Below, piece by piece: positions 15,734-22,737 of a DNA stretch of 64,000 nt. Made by a program: the position numbers and the translations under genes. The notes under the pieces are model-generated. The model saw only the letters and a list, made by a program, of their open reading frames with translations, made no database searches and had not been told where the DNA came from. Source of the stretch: Pseudonocardiaceae bacterium YIM PH 21723 (GTDB lineage: Bacteria > Actinomycetota > Actinomycetes > Mycobacteriales > Pseudonocardiaceae). Within the stretch, counting starts at the first letter, position 1. The number at the start of each line of letters is the position of its first letter. The DNA is taken from contig QZFT01000026.1 in the NCBI GenBank assembly GCA_003600225.1, positions 1 to 64,000 of the forward strand, written 5' to 3'.

Positions 15734-16543
15734 ATGGGCACATTCGGGGTATGGAAACTCGACTCCTGGTTCGACCGGCCACCCGGGCCTGACGCGGCGG
15801 CCGAGCTGGAACGACTGGGATACGACACGGTGTGGCTGGGCGGGTCGCCGACGAGCCTGGGCACCGCGAAATCGGTGCTGAGCGCCACCAGCACGCTGAC
15901 CGTCGGCACCAGCATCGTGAACATCTGGACCTTCCCGGTGGACAGGCTCAACGCCGAATACGCGGCCCTGCCTGCCGACAGGTTCAAGCTGGGGGTCGGA
16001 GTGGGCCACCGCGAGCACACCGACACCTACGCGACGCCCTACGCGGCACTGAAGTCCTTTGTGGACGCGCTGACGGTGCCGGAGGAGAGTCTCCTGCTCG
16101 CCGCGCTGGGCCCCAGGGTGCTGGGGCTGGCTGCCGATCGCGCCGCCGGAGCGATCCCGTACTTCACCACCCCGGAGCACACTCTCCTGGCCAGGGAGAT
16201 CCTCGGGCCGGATCGCTATCTCGCTCCGGAGCACGCGGTGGTGCTGAGCACGGATCCCGCCGAGGCCAGGGCTGTCGCCCGCGGTTATACGACCTTCTAC
16301 CTCGCGCTGAAGAACTACACGAGCAATCTGCTGCGCCTGGGCTTCACCGAGGCCGACTTCGCCGATGGCGGCAGCGATCGACTGGTGGATGAACTCGTCT
16401 ACTGGGGCTCCCCGGAGCAGATCGCGGAGAAGCTGCGGCGCCACCACGACGCGGGTGCCGACCATGTGGCGATCCAGTTCATCCCCTCGGACCGCGCTGA
16501 TGTCCTGGAACCGGCCAGGCAGTTGGCGGCCGCCCTGTTCTAG
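15734..16543 (+). CDS. LLM-class (F420-dependent type) oxidoreductase
   Basis: This 269-aa luciferase-like TIM barrel has a variant N-terminus (MGTFGVWKLDSWFDRPPG), LERLGYDTVWLGG, TVGTSIVNIWTFP and GVGVGHRE, then ELVYWGSPEQIAEKLRRHHDAGADHVAIQF, the cofactor-phosphate end of actinobacterial F420 enzymes of the TIGR03620 type. ATG 15734 is taken over TTG 15728; neither has a clear SD. The substrate is unknown. It stands upstream of the MarR gene in the same direction with 122 bp between. Confidence 0.78.
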   Translation: MGTFGVWKLDSWFDRPPGPDAAAELERLGYDTVWLGGSPTSLGTAKSVLSATSTLTVGTSIVNIWTFPVDRLNAEYAALPADRFKLGVGVGHREHTDTYATPYAALKSFVDALTVPEESLLLAALGPRVLGLAADRAAGAIPYFTTPEHTLLAREILGPDRYLAPEHAVVLSTDPAEARAVARGYTTFYLALKNYTSNLLRLGFTEADFADGGSDRLVDELVYWGSPEQIAEKLRRHHDAGADHVAIQFIPSDRADVLEPARQLAAALF

Positions 16544-16630
16544 AAGAACCTTCGTATCTGCGGCACTGGCTCAGCCGGCGAACATTGTGCTGTGCGCTGA
16601 TCAGGTATGTTGATCCGGCAGGGACTGGAG

Positions 16631-16650
16631 ATCTCTGAGGGCTCAGATAT
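16631..16650. promoter_or_regulatory. Candidate MarR operator before marR (16666)
   Basis: TCTGAG-GG-CTCAGA (16634-16647) extends to a 20-bp palindrome with one mismatched pair, directly upstream of the AGAAGGG ribosome site. Its centre TGAGGGCTCA resembles TTAGGGCTAA in the dioxygenase promoter (17997-18006, minus strand). Confidence 0.55.
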
Positions 16651-16665
16651 CGCAGAAGGGCAGCC

Positions 16666-17193
16666 GTGGTGCGTGGAAGGGATGAGACCTCCTTCGATGC
16701 GGTGGATCTGTTCGTCGAACAGTGGCGGCAGAACCGGCCTGACCTCGATGTGTCCCATCTTCAGGTCCTCGGACGCCTGCATCGCTGTTTCGCTCGTTAT
16801 CAGCGGCTGATCGGAGACCTCCTTGAGGAGTTCGATCTCAGCGTCGCCGCCTTCGACGTGCTCACCGCGCTCCGGCGCAGCGGCGCACCTTACAAGCGCA
16901 CCGTGGGCGAACTGGCCCGCTACACGCTGGTGACGACCGGTGGCATCACCCTCCGCGTGGACAAGCTGGAGCAGGTCGGTTTGGTGGCCCGGGAACGAGA
17001 CTCCGCCGATGGCCGCATCGTGCACGTCGCCCTGACGGACAAGGGGCGCGAGCTGGTGGACAAGGTGGTGGACGCGCATGCCGAGAACGGGCAGCAGCTG
17101 CTCGCCGACCTGGCCCAGTCGGAGCGAACCGAGTTGAGCCGGCTGCTCGCCCGCCTCGAAAGCTCCCTGGTACGGGCCGAGAATCAGCCGTAG
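16666..17193 (+). CDS. MarR family transcriptional regulator
   Basis: This 175-aa protein has winged HTH RTVGELARYTLVTTGGITLRVDKLEQVGLVARERDSADGR (about 85-125) with long dimerisation helices at both ends, including the N-terminal region typical of larger MarR members that bind phenolic ligands. GTG 16666 has an SD (AGAAGGG, 5 nt spacing). It ends 10 nt inside the convergent dioxygenase gene. Matching palindrome cores at its own promoter and in the dioxygenase/transporter gap suggest it governs the 17.2-21.5 kb locus. Confidence 0.87.
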   Translation: MVRGRDETSFDAVDLFVEQWRQNRPDLDVSHLQVLGRLHRCFARYQRLIGDLLEEFDLSVAAFDVLTALRRSGAPYKRTVGELARYTLVTTGGITLRVDKLEQVGLVARERDSADGRIVHVALTDKGRELVDKVVDAHAENGQQLLADLAQSERTELSRLLARLESSLVRAENQP

Positions 17194-17978
17194 AAGTCGT
17201 GGATCGCCTCGGCGACGGCCGCTGGACTCTCCAGCGTCGGGAAGTGCGTCCGGCCAGGGATGCGCACGGCTTCGAACCACGGATTCTCCCGCGCGTAGGC
17301 CCGCTGGAAGTCGCGGTAGTCGTCGGACTGCGGCTGTGAGTAGATGTGCCGGACGGAGATCCGGCCGTTGAGCACGGACATCCGGACCAGCGGGTTGCCC
17401 CATCGGGCGTAGGACTTCTCGATCTCCCGGCAGGCCCGCATCCACATCTGCTCGCCGAACCAGGTCATCTCCCGGTTGACGTGGTCGATGACGTCGACCA
17501 CGCCCGTACCCACGGTCCACTCGTCGAACAGGCGCTGCCGCGACGCTGCCACGGTCTCCGGCTCATGGCCTTCGAAGATCTGTCGATGGAAGCCCTCGAA
17601 AGGCTGCATCAGCCAGTCGATGACGACCGTCCTGCCGAGCGCCTCGTCGCCGAGCCGGTCCTGTACCTCGATGTTGACCCAGCTCCCATGGGAGGTCGAG
17701 ACGAAGCGGACGTCCCGCAACCCCAGGTGCCGGAGGAGCGCGCACACGTCGGAGGCGAGGTCCTCGGCGGTGAAGTCGCCGACATCGCTGAGCTTGCCGT
17801 CGTGACCGCGGAAATTGACGCACAACACCCGGTAGTGCTCGGCGAGCAGCGGGGCGAGATGGCGGAACAGGCGGTGGTCCTGCGCCCACCCATGTAGCAG
17901 AACCATGGGCGGCGCATCCGGAGCACCCGATTCCAGGTACTCGATCGGGACCCCGCCGAGGATGGCTGTTTTGATCAT
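17184..17978 (-). CDS. Cofactor-free 2,4-dioxygenase-like alpha/beta hydrolase (HOD/QDO/AqdC type)
   Basis: This 264-aa alpha/beta-hydrolase fold protein closely matches HOD (1H-3-hydroxy-4-oxoquinaldine 2,4-dioxygenase) in key stretches: VSTSHGSWVNIE with TVVIDWLM, and RHIYSQP...ENPWF...THFP. HOD, QDO and AqdC split 3-hydroxy-4-quinolones, including the Pseudomonas signal PQS, with O2 to an N-acylanthranilate and CO, without cofactor. The triad S101/D126/H251 of HOD corresponds to S96/D121/H245. Differences: HOD H38 is Gln33 here and H100 is Thr95, so the substrate may differ. A good SD (AAGGA) precedes ATG 17978. It is divergent from the MHS operon, with a MarR-like palindrome in its promoter. 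A plain esterase or epoxide hydrolase is less likely (nucleophile Ser in S-H-G-S, HOD-specific DWLM and SQP motifs). Confidence 0.75.
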   Translation of the reverse strand: MIKTAILGGVPIEYLESGAPDAPPMVLLHGWAQDHRLFRHLAPLLAEHYRVLCVNFRGHDGKLSDVGDFTAEDLASDVCALLRHLGLRDVRFVSTSHGSWVNIEVQDRLGDEALGRTVVIDWLMQPFEGFHRQIFEGHEPETVAASRQRLFDEWTVGTGVVDVIDHVNREMTWFGEQMWMRACREIEKSYARWGNPLVRMSVLNGRISVRHIYSQPQSDDYRDFQRAYARENPWFEAVRIPGRTHFPTLESPAAVAEAIHDFYG

Positions 17979-17996
17979 GGTTTCATCCTTATTAGT

Positions 17997-18006
17997 TTAG
18001 CCCTAA
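17997..18006 (-). promoter_or_regulatory. Operator-like palindrome in the dioxygenase promoter
   Basis: On the minus strand TTAGGGCTAA (flanked GG...AC) lies in the spacer between TTAAGA and TAATAA, a possible -35/-10 pair for the dioxygenase gene. The core AGGGCT is shared with the palindrome before the marR gene at 16666. The gap 17979-18119 is AT-rich for this genome and also holds the MHS operon promoter. Confidence 0.45.
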
Positions 18007-18119
18007 CCAATCTTAATCTGGTGTACGGGTATTTGACAGGGAGTAATGATGCTTGTAAAGCCATGTTGCTCGTGTAACTCTCTTAGCACTTAACTATTGT
18101 CGAGAGGTGGTGGCGCACC

Positions 18120-19427
18120 GTGACCGGCCATGACGACCCGGGTGTCCATCGGCGGGCATTGCGCGCGGCCGGCATCGGCAGCGTGCTGGAGTGGTTCGAG
18201 TTCGGGCTCTACGCCTACCTCGCGCCGATCATCGGTGCCCAGTTCTTCCCGGCATCGGACCCCGTTCTTCCGGTGCTCGCCGCCTTCGCGGTCTTCGGCC
18301 TGACCTATGTCGCCCGGCCGATCGGTGGCATGGTCCTGGGCCACTTCGGGGACCGGATCGGCCGGCGTGCCGTCCTGTCCTTCTCGGTGGTGGTCATGGG
18401 CCTGGCCACCTTCGCGATGGGCGTGCTTCCCACCTATGACCAGGCGGGGTTACTCGCCCCCGCTCTGCTGGTCGGGTGCCGGCTGGTGCAGGCCTTCTCC
18501 TCCGGCGGCGAACAGATGGGGGCCGCGTCGTTCGCCTTGGAGCACTCGCCGAAGCCGGAGCGTGGCCGGGCCTCCGGCGTGCTGTCGGCCAGCATCGCCG
18601 GTGGGTACTTCCTGGGCGCGGTCCTCGTCCTCGGGCTGAACCTGACACTCGGCACCGAGTCCATGGCCTCGTACGGGTGGCGGATCCCGTTCCTGATCGC
18701 GCTCCCCATGGCGCTCTACGGTCGCTACCTGCGATCCCGCCTCAGTGATACCCCGGAGTTCGAGCAGATCCGCCAGGCGAAGACGGTCTCGTCCGCCCCG
18801 CTCCGCGAGGCACTGGCGACTCAGTCGCGCCAGATGCTCCTGGTGGGCATGGGTGTGGTTCCGGTCGCGGTGGGCGTCATCGTCTTGATCGTCTACATCC
18901 CCACCTTCCTCGCGAGTTACGCCGGCCTGTCCGTGCCCGCCGCCGTCGCCTCGAACGCGGTGGCTCTCCTCGTCCTGATGGCGGGCATGGTCATGGCGGG
19001 CAGGCTCGTCGACAGGTGCGGAACCTGGCGGGTCATGTCCTGGGCGGCCGTGGGTTACGTCGTCCTCGCCGTCCCGGCTTTCGCGGTGCTGAGCACCGGC
19101 GGGTTCGCCGCAGCGGTGATCGGGCAACTGATCCTGGTCATCCCGGTAGCCCTGTCCGCCGCCGCCCTGTACATCGGCCTGGTGGACGCCTTCCCCATCC
19201 GCGTCCGCTACAGCGCGGGCTCGCTCACCTACAACGCGGTACTGGCCGTCTTCGCCGGCACGGCGCCGGTCATCGCCACGTACCTCGTCGCCACCACCGG
19301 CAGCCCGTTGATGCCCGGCCTCTATATCGCCGTGCTGGCGCTCGCAGCGCTCCCGGCGATCGTCCGACTGCGGCGCACCGACGCCGTGCCCGACCCGGTA
19401 TTGCCCCGAACGGAGAACGTGCAGTGA
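18120..19427 (+). CDS. MHS-family MFS transporter (metabolite:H+ symporter)
   Basis: This 435-aa protein has about 12 TM helices and the metabolite:H+ symporter signature: AAGIGSVLEWFEFGLYAYLAP in helix 1 and GHFGDRIGRR in loop 2-3, with FSSGGEQMGAASF in helix 4. MHS members import small carboxylates or aromatic acids (KgtP, ShiA, protocatechuate types). It starts at GTG 18120 and overlaps the amidohydrolase start by 4 nt. An uptake role for a carboxylated aromatic would fit the decarboxylase-like partner; this is inference. Confidence 0.85.
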   Translation: MTGHDDPGVHRRALRAAGIGSVLEWFEFGLYAYLAPIIGAQFFPASDPVLPVLAAFAVFGLTYVARPIGGMVLGHFGDRIGRRAVLSFSVVVMGLATFAMGVLPTYDQAGLLAPALLVGCRLVQAFSSGGEQMGAASFALEHSPKPERGRASGVLSASIAGGYFLGAVLVLGLNLTLGTESMASYGWRIPFLIALPMALYGRYLRSRLSDTPEFEQIRQAKTVSSAPLREALATQSRQMLLVGMGVVPVAVGVIVLIVYIPTFLASYAGLSVPAAVASNAVALLVLMAGMVMAGRLVDRCGTWRVMSWAAVGYVVLAVPAFAVLSTGGFAAAVIGQLILVIPVALSAAALYIGLVDAFPIRVRYSAGSLTYNAVLAVFAGTAPVIATYLVATTGSPLMPGLYIAVLALAALPAIVRLRRTDAVPDPVLPRTENVQ

Positions 19428-20428
19428 GTACCCGCAAAATCGCCATCGAGGAGCACCTGAGTCTGCGCGATCCGGACTTCATGGGGGTGACCGCGGCGCA
19501 GTTCGACGGCACCGAGGTCGGCTTTCCCGAGCAGGCGTGGCGTTCGCTCACCAGGAAACTGCTCGACCTGGACGACGAACGCATCGCCCACATGGACGCG
19601 AGCGGCATCGAGCTCAGCGTGCTGAGCGTGGCCTCACCCGGCGCACAGGGGATCCCGGACCGGCGGCAGGCCGTGCACTGGGCGGCTCGGGCGAACGACG
19701 TCGTCGCGGCTCGGGTCGCCGCCAACCCGAGCCGGTTCGCCGCCTTCGCCGTGCTGCCGATGCAGGACCCCGCCGCTGCCGCACGCGAGTTGCGGCGCGC
19801 CGTCACCGAACTCGGCATGTGCGGCGCCATGGTGCACAGCTTCTCCCAGGTGGACACCGTGGACAACGCCGTCTACTACGACGGCAGGGAGTACTGGGGC
19901 TTCTGGGCGACCGTGGAGCAACTGGGGGTGCCGATCTACCTGCATCCGCGCAAGATGCTCGACCGGCACAGCCGCATGATCCAGGGCCATCCCTGGCTCG
20001 CCACGGCGGCGTGGTCCTTCGCCGTGGACACCACCACTCACGCCTTGCGGCTGATGGGCTCGGGCCTCTTCGACCGGTTCCCCGGCGTGCAGGTCGTGCT
20101 GGGACACCTCGGCGAGATGGTGCCGTTCACCCTGTGGCGCACCGACCACTGGATGAGCATCGAGCGCAACGGCTGCCCGGCACAGCGCCCTTTCGCGGAG
20201 TACTTCGCGAACAACTTCCACGTGACGATCAGCGCGGTGCTCTCGACGCCGCGGCTGGAGGACGTCATCGAGGTCATCGGAACTCAGCGGGTCCTCTACG
20301 CGACGGACTACCCGTACGAGTCCATGGAGGAGACCGCTAGCTGGTGGGACGCGCTGGAACTCGATCCGGTGGACCGGACCGCCATGGAGCGCGGCAACGC
20401 CATCGCACTGTTAGGACTCAACTCGTGA
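19424..20428 (+). CDS. Amidohydrolase-2 family protein, (hydroxy)benzoate decarboxylase-like
   Basis: This 334-aa PF04909 protein starts at GTG 19424, coupled to the transporter (GTGA overlap, GGAG upstream). Its N-terminus KIAIEEH gives the E-x-H metal pair (E9, H11), IYLHPR gives H174 and YATDYPYE gives D295, the ligand set of gamma-resorcylate and 2,3-dihydroxybenzoate decarboxylases, which are non-oxidative, metal-dependent enzymes. Length fits that group. It could instead hydrolyse or decarboxylate a ring-cleavage product like ACMSD. Co-transcribed with the MHS transporter and the exported MBL protein. Confidence 0.82.
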   Translation: MSTRKIAIEEHLSLRDPDFMGVTAAQFDGTEVGFPEQAWRSLTRKLLDLDDERIAHMDASGIELSVLSVASPGAQGIPDRRQAVHWAARANDVVAARVAANPSRFAAFAVLPMQDPAAAARELRRAVTELGMCGAMVHSFSQVDTVDNAVYYDGREYWGFWATVEQLGVPIYLHPRKMLDRHSRMIQGHPWLATAAWSFAVDTTTHALRLMGSGLFDRFPGVQVVLGHLGEMVPFTLWRTDHWMSIERNGCPAQRPFAEYFANNFHVTISAVLSTPRLEDVIEVIGTQRVLYATDYPYESMEETASWWDALELDPVDRTAMERGNAIALLGLNS

Positions 20429-20439
20429 AAGGTCGATCT

Positions 20440-21468
20440 ATGTCAACACACCTGCCGAACCCGGATGTGACCCGCCGGACGTTCATGGCCGGCGCCGCGT
20501 CCGCGATCGTCGCTACCGCGCTCGTCGGGTGTGGGGGAGAGGTGCCTGTGGAGGTCACACCGAGCACATCGGATATCCCGGATCCCGTCATCGATGTCAG
20601 CGGCGCGAGTGAGGTCGCCCGGGACATCATGATCATTCCGGACCGGGGCAAGACGTTCGTGCCGAACATCGGCATCATCGGCGGCAGGGACTCGGTGTTG
20701 ATCGTGGACACCGGAATGGGCCAGGAGAACGCGGAGAAGGTCCTCGACTACGCCGTGAAGTACGCGCGCGGCCGGAAGCTGTACCTGACCACCACGCACT
20801 TCCACCCGGAGCACGCCTATGGTGCCGACATCATCACCAAGGACGCCACCTACCTGGCGAACAAGGCCCAGATCGAGGACCTGCACCGCAAGGGTCAGCC
20901 CTACCTGACCATGTTCCGCCACGACTTCGGTGCGGCGGTCGCCAAGCGTCTGGACAAGGTTCAGCTGGTCGATCCGACGATCACCTACGACAGGGACTAC
21001 GACCTCGATCTGGGTGGCCGTGTCGTGCAGCTGCGGGCCACCGGTCAGGCCCACACGATGGGCGATCAGCTGGTGATCGTTCCCGACGTGAAGATGGTCT
21101 TCACCGGAGACCTGGTGGAGACCCACCAGTTCGCGATCTTCCCCTGGTACCCGCCCTCGGATGTCGACGTGTCCGGTGTCCGCTGGCGTGAGGTCATGCG
21201 CAAGGCGATCGCCGACGCACCGAGCATCGTCGTCCCCGGTCACGGCAACGTCGGCGACATCTCCCGGCTGACCGACACCCACGGTTACCTGGACGAGCTC
21301 ATCCAGGAGACCTGGAAGCAGACTGCGGAGGGGAAGTCCGTGGAGGACATCGTGCCCGCCGTCAAGGAGCTCATGTTCCAGCGCCACCCGGAGTGGATCG
21401 GCCGCGAGTGGGTCGAGAAGGGCATCCGCTGCGTCCACACCGAGGCCCCCAAGACCGCGTCACGGTGA
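20440..21468 (+). CDS. Exported MBL-fold metallo-hydrolase, Tat lipoprotein
   Basis: This 342-aa protein has a twin-arginine motif (TRRTFMAG) and a lipobox ending LVGC (about residue 31), so it is probably Tat-exported and lipid-anchored. The MBL domain has TTHFHPEHAYG (H120-x-H122-x-E124-H125: Glu replaces the usual Asp of HxHxDH), GQAHTMGD, FTGDLVE and VVPGHG. ATG 20440 follows the amidohydrolase stop by 11 nt with SD GAAAGG. The Glu-for-Asp change is seen in some MBL branches and alters the metal site. Its role outside the membrane in this operon is unknown; hydrolysis of a conjugate or lactone before uptake is a guess. Confidence 0.8.
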   Translation: MSTHLPNPDVTRRTFMAGAASAIVATALVGCGGEVPVEVTPSTSDIPDPVIDVSGASEVARDIMIIPDRGKTFVPNIGIIGGRDSVLIVDTGMGQENAEKVLDYAVKYARGRKLYLTTTHFHPEHAYGADIITKDATYLANKAQIEDLHRKGQPYLTMFRHDFGAAVAKRLDKVQLVDPTITYDRDYDLDLGGRVVQLRATGQAHTMGDQLVIVPDVKMVFTGDLVETHQFAIFPWYPPSDVDVSGVRWREVMRKAIADAPSIVVPGHGNVGDISRLTDTHGYLDELIQETWKQTAEGKSVEDIVPAVKELMFQRHPEWIGREWVEKGIRCVHTEAPKTASR

Positions 21469-21486
21469 TCGTATTCGCCCCGTTCA

Positions 21487-21534
21487 CGGCGGCTGTGTTC
21501 CCAGGTGCCCACCTGGGAACACAGCCGCCGTTTT
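21487..21534 (+). terminator. Strong intrinsic terminator after the MHS operon
   Basis: Perfect 21-bp arms (21487-21507 and 21510-21530, loop CC) are followed by TTTT. It closes the transporter-amidohydrolase-MBL operon. Confidence 0.85.
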
Positions 21535-21578
21535 GCGTAGGTCTGGGTCCGGCACAGTTTCTTCGGCCATTTAGTTGC

Positions 21579-21610
21579 GTTACGTTTCGTCGCACAAAAC
21601 GAAACGTAAC
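21579..21610. repeat. Inverted repeat IR-A (GTTACGTTTCG arms)
   Basis: GTTACGTTTCG (21579-21589) and CGAAACGTAAC (21600-21610) form perfect 11-bp arms with a 10-nt spacer. The TTACGTTTCG core recurs in IR-C at 21692-21734, giving four copies in 156 bp. Confidence 0.7.
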
Positions 21611-21637
21611 TTAACCGGCAGGCGATACTGCCGAATC

Positions 21638-21672
21638 CTGGGTTCCGATAATGTTCACTTATCGGAACCCAG
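21638..21672. repeat. Inverted repeat IR-B (14-bp arms)
   Basis: CTGGGTTCCGATAA (21638-21651) and TTATCGGAACCCAG (21659-21672) are perfect arms with a 7-nt loop. It lies between the two TTACGTTTCG pairs. There is no T-run, so it is not a typical terminator. Confidence 0.65.
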
Positions 21673-21691
21673 CACTATCCGACTAGGGGTG

Positions 21692-21734
21692 CATTACGTT
21701 TCGTTAGATTCGTGTGTCATGACGAAACGTAATG
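21692..21734. repeat. Inverted repeat IR-C (CATTACGTTTCGT arms)
   Basis: CATTACGTTTCGT (21692-21704) and ACGAAACGTAATG (21722-21734) form perfect 13-bp arms with a 17-nt spacer. It shares its core with IR-A. The patch 21535-22228 is lower in GC than the flanks and has no intact gene. Confidence 0.7.
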
Positions 21735-21929
21735 GCGTATCTAGTTGTCACCGTGACGAAAGTGGCCTTAGGGAGTGGATCACCCGCTCTGAGCGGAAAA
21801 GGGGCCCGATCGCGCCTGATGCCGGTCGGCGAAGGGTTCGTCGAGGGTCCCGGGCGGCCGGATCTGGTTCTGGGACACCGGAGTACCTGCGGTTGACCGG
21901 GGTGGCTACGGCCGCCGGGCTTCTCGGCC

Positions 21930-22180
21930 ATGCGGCGCGACTTCCTTGAGCTCAGTCCGCACTACCGCGCCGCCAACGAGGCGGGTGCCCGTGTGCGGCT
22001 GGAGAGGTCGCTGGGCGGCCGCGAGATCGAGAGCCGGACCTTTCGGAGCCGATCATCTATCGCCGGTCCGGGCACGCGGTGAATGGGGAGAGGCCGAGCG
22101 ACTTCAATCGGGACATTCTGCGGTTCCTGTCCGGCGCCGCGTTGTTAGGGAGTGTTTCCTTTCAGAAGGGTGAGAAATAA
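21930..22180 (+). pseudogene. Decayed alpha/beta hydrolase C-terminal remnant
   Basis: One frame from ATG 21930 reads DFLELSPHYRAANEAGARVRLE, like the lid region of alpha/beta hydrolases. A second frame downstream reads PIIYRRSGHAVNGERPSDF then NRDILRFLSG, the usual catalytic-His C-terminus of such enzymes. The frames do not join, so frameshifts and a deletion have destroyed the gene. No N-terminal half is visible. Similarity is judged by eye. Confidence 0.5.
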
Positions 22181-22184
22181 GAAA

Positions 22185-22216
22185 AGCTGTGGCCCTTGTC
22201 GACAAGGGCCACAGCT
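22185..22216 (-). terminator. Terminator hairpin of the small secreted protein gene
   Basis: AGCTGTGGCCCTTGTC and its exact complement form a 32-bp perfect palindrome, followed on the minus strand by CTTTTCTTATTTC. It ends transcription of the gene at 22229-22579. Confidence 0.7.
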
Positions 22217-22228
22217 CCGAATCTGAAA

Positions 22229-22579
22229 TCAGGCGGGGTAATTGGCTACCGGCCAGCCGGGAACCCAGCCCTGGCGGACATTGCCCCGCGAGCCACCACA
22301 CCAAGCCGTCGACGTACCGGGCTGGGCCACCGAGTCGCCGAAAACGTGGTCGCCGTTCGCGCAGATGGCGTGGGCGGTGAAGCCCCCACTTCCCCCGGAG
22401 CAGGTCGCATTGAACGCGGTTGACGGGTTGCGGTCGTAGGAACACTGGTCCGGAATTCCGGCGTTCGCGATAGAGATGGACTGAGCGGCAGCGGCGGGCG
22501 CGAATACCAGCGTCGACGCCGCGAGTGTAGCGGAAAAGGCCAGCGCAGCCTTGAAGGCAATGCCCTTCAGCATATTCAT
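22229..22579 (-). CDS. Small secreted cysteine-containing protein, unknown function
   Basis: This 116-aa protein has a clear Sec signal peptide (MNMLKGIAFKAALAFSATLA, cleavage likely after APAAAA near residue 32). The mature part of about 84 aa has four cysteines (C46, C60, C73, C94), probably two disulfides, and is Gly/Ser/Trp-rich with GFTAHAICANGDHVFGDSV. ATG 22573 (SD GGGGA) may be the true start. I do not recognise the family; it resembles single-domain secreted proteins of actinomycetes. It is monocistronic with its own terminator, in a low-GC patch. Confidence 0.65.
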   Translation of the reverse strand: MNMLKGIAFKAALAFSATLAASTLVFAPAAAAQSISIANAGIPDQCSYDRNPSTAFNATCSGGSGGFTAHAICANGDHVFGDSVAQPGTSTAWCGGSRGNVRQGWVPGWPVANYPA

Positions 22580-22647
22580 CCCCAGTTCTCACTATTATCA
22601 GCTAACAGCTTGATATAGCGAGGTTGGCATTTGGAGTAGTTCCCTGT

Positions 22648-22665
22648 CAATGCCCTAGGGCGTTG
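22648..22665. promoter_or_regulatory. 18-bp palindrome between the secreted-protein and coiled-coil genes
   Basis: CAA-T-GCCCTAGGGC-G-TTG is symmetrical except for one pair. It lies in the divergent gap (22580-22737) and may be an operator for the coiled-coil DNA-binding-like protein. Confidence 0.35.
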
Positions 22666-22737
22666 TGTCCATTTGCAGACAGCGCGAATGCGAAAGCGTT
22701 GCCGTGTCCAACGAATCCGCCAACGAAAGCAAACGAT

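Noticed and set aside
21692-21734. Tn3-type terminal repeat (GGGGT...ACGTTTCGT)
   Set aside because: The resemblance is limited to a few bases, no transposase or second end is present, and the sequence is better described as a local inverted repeat.
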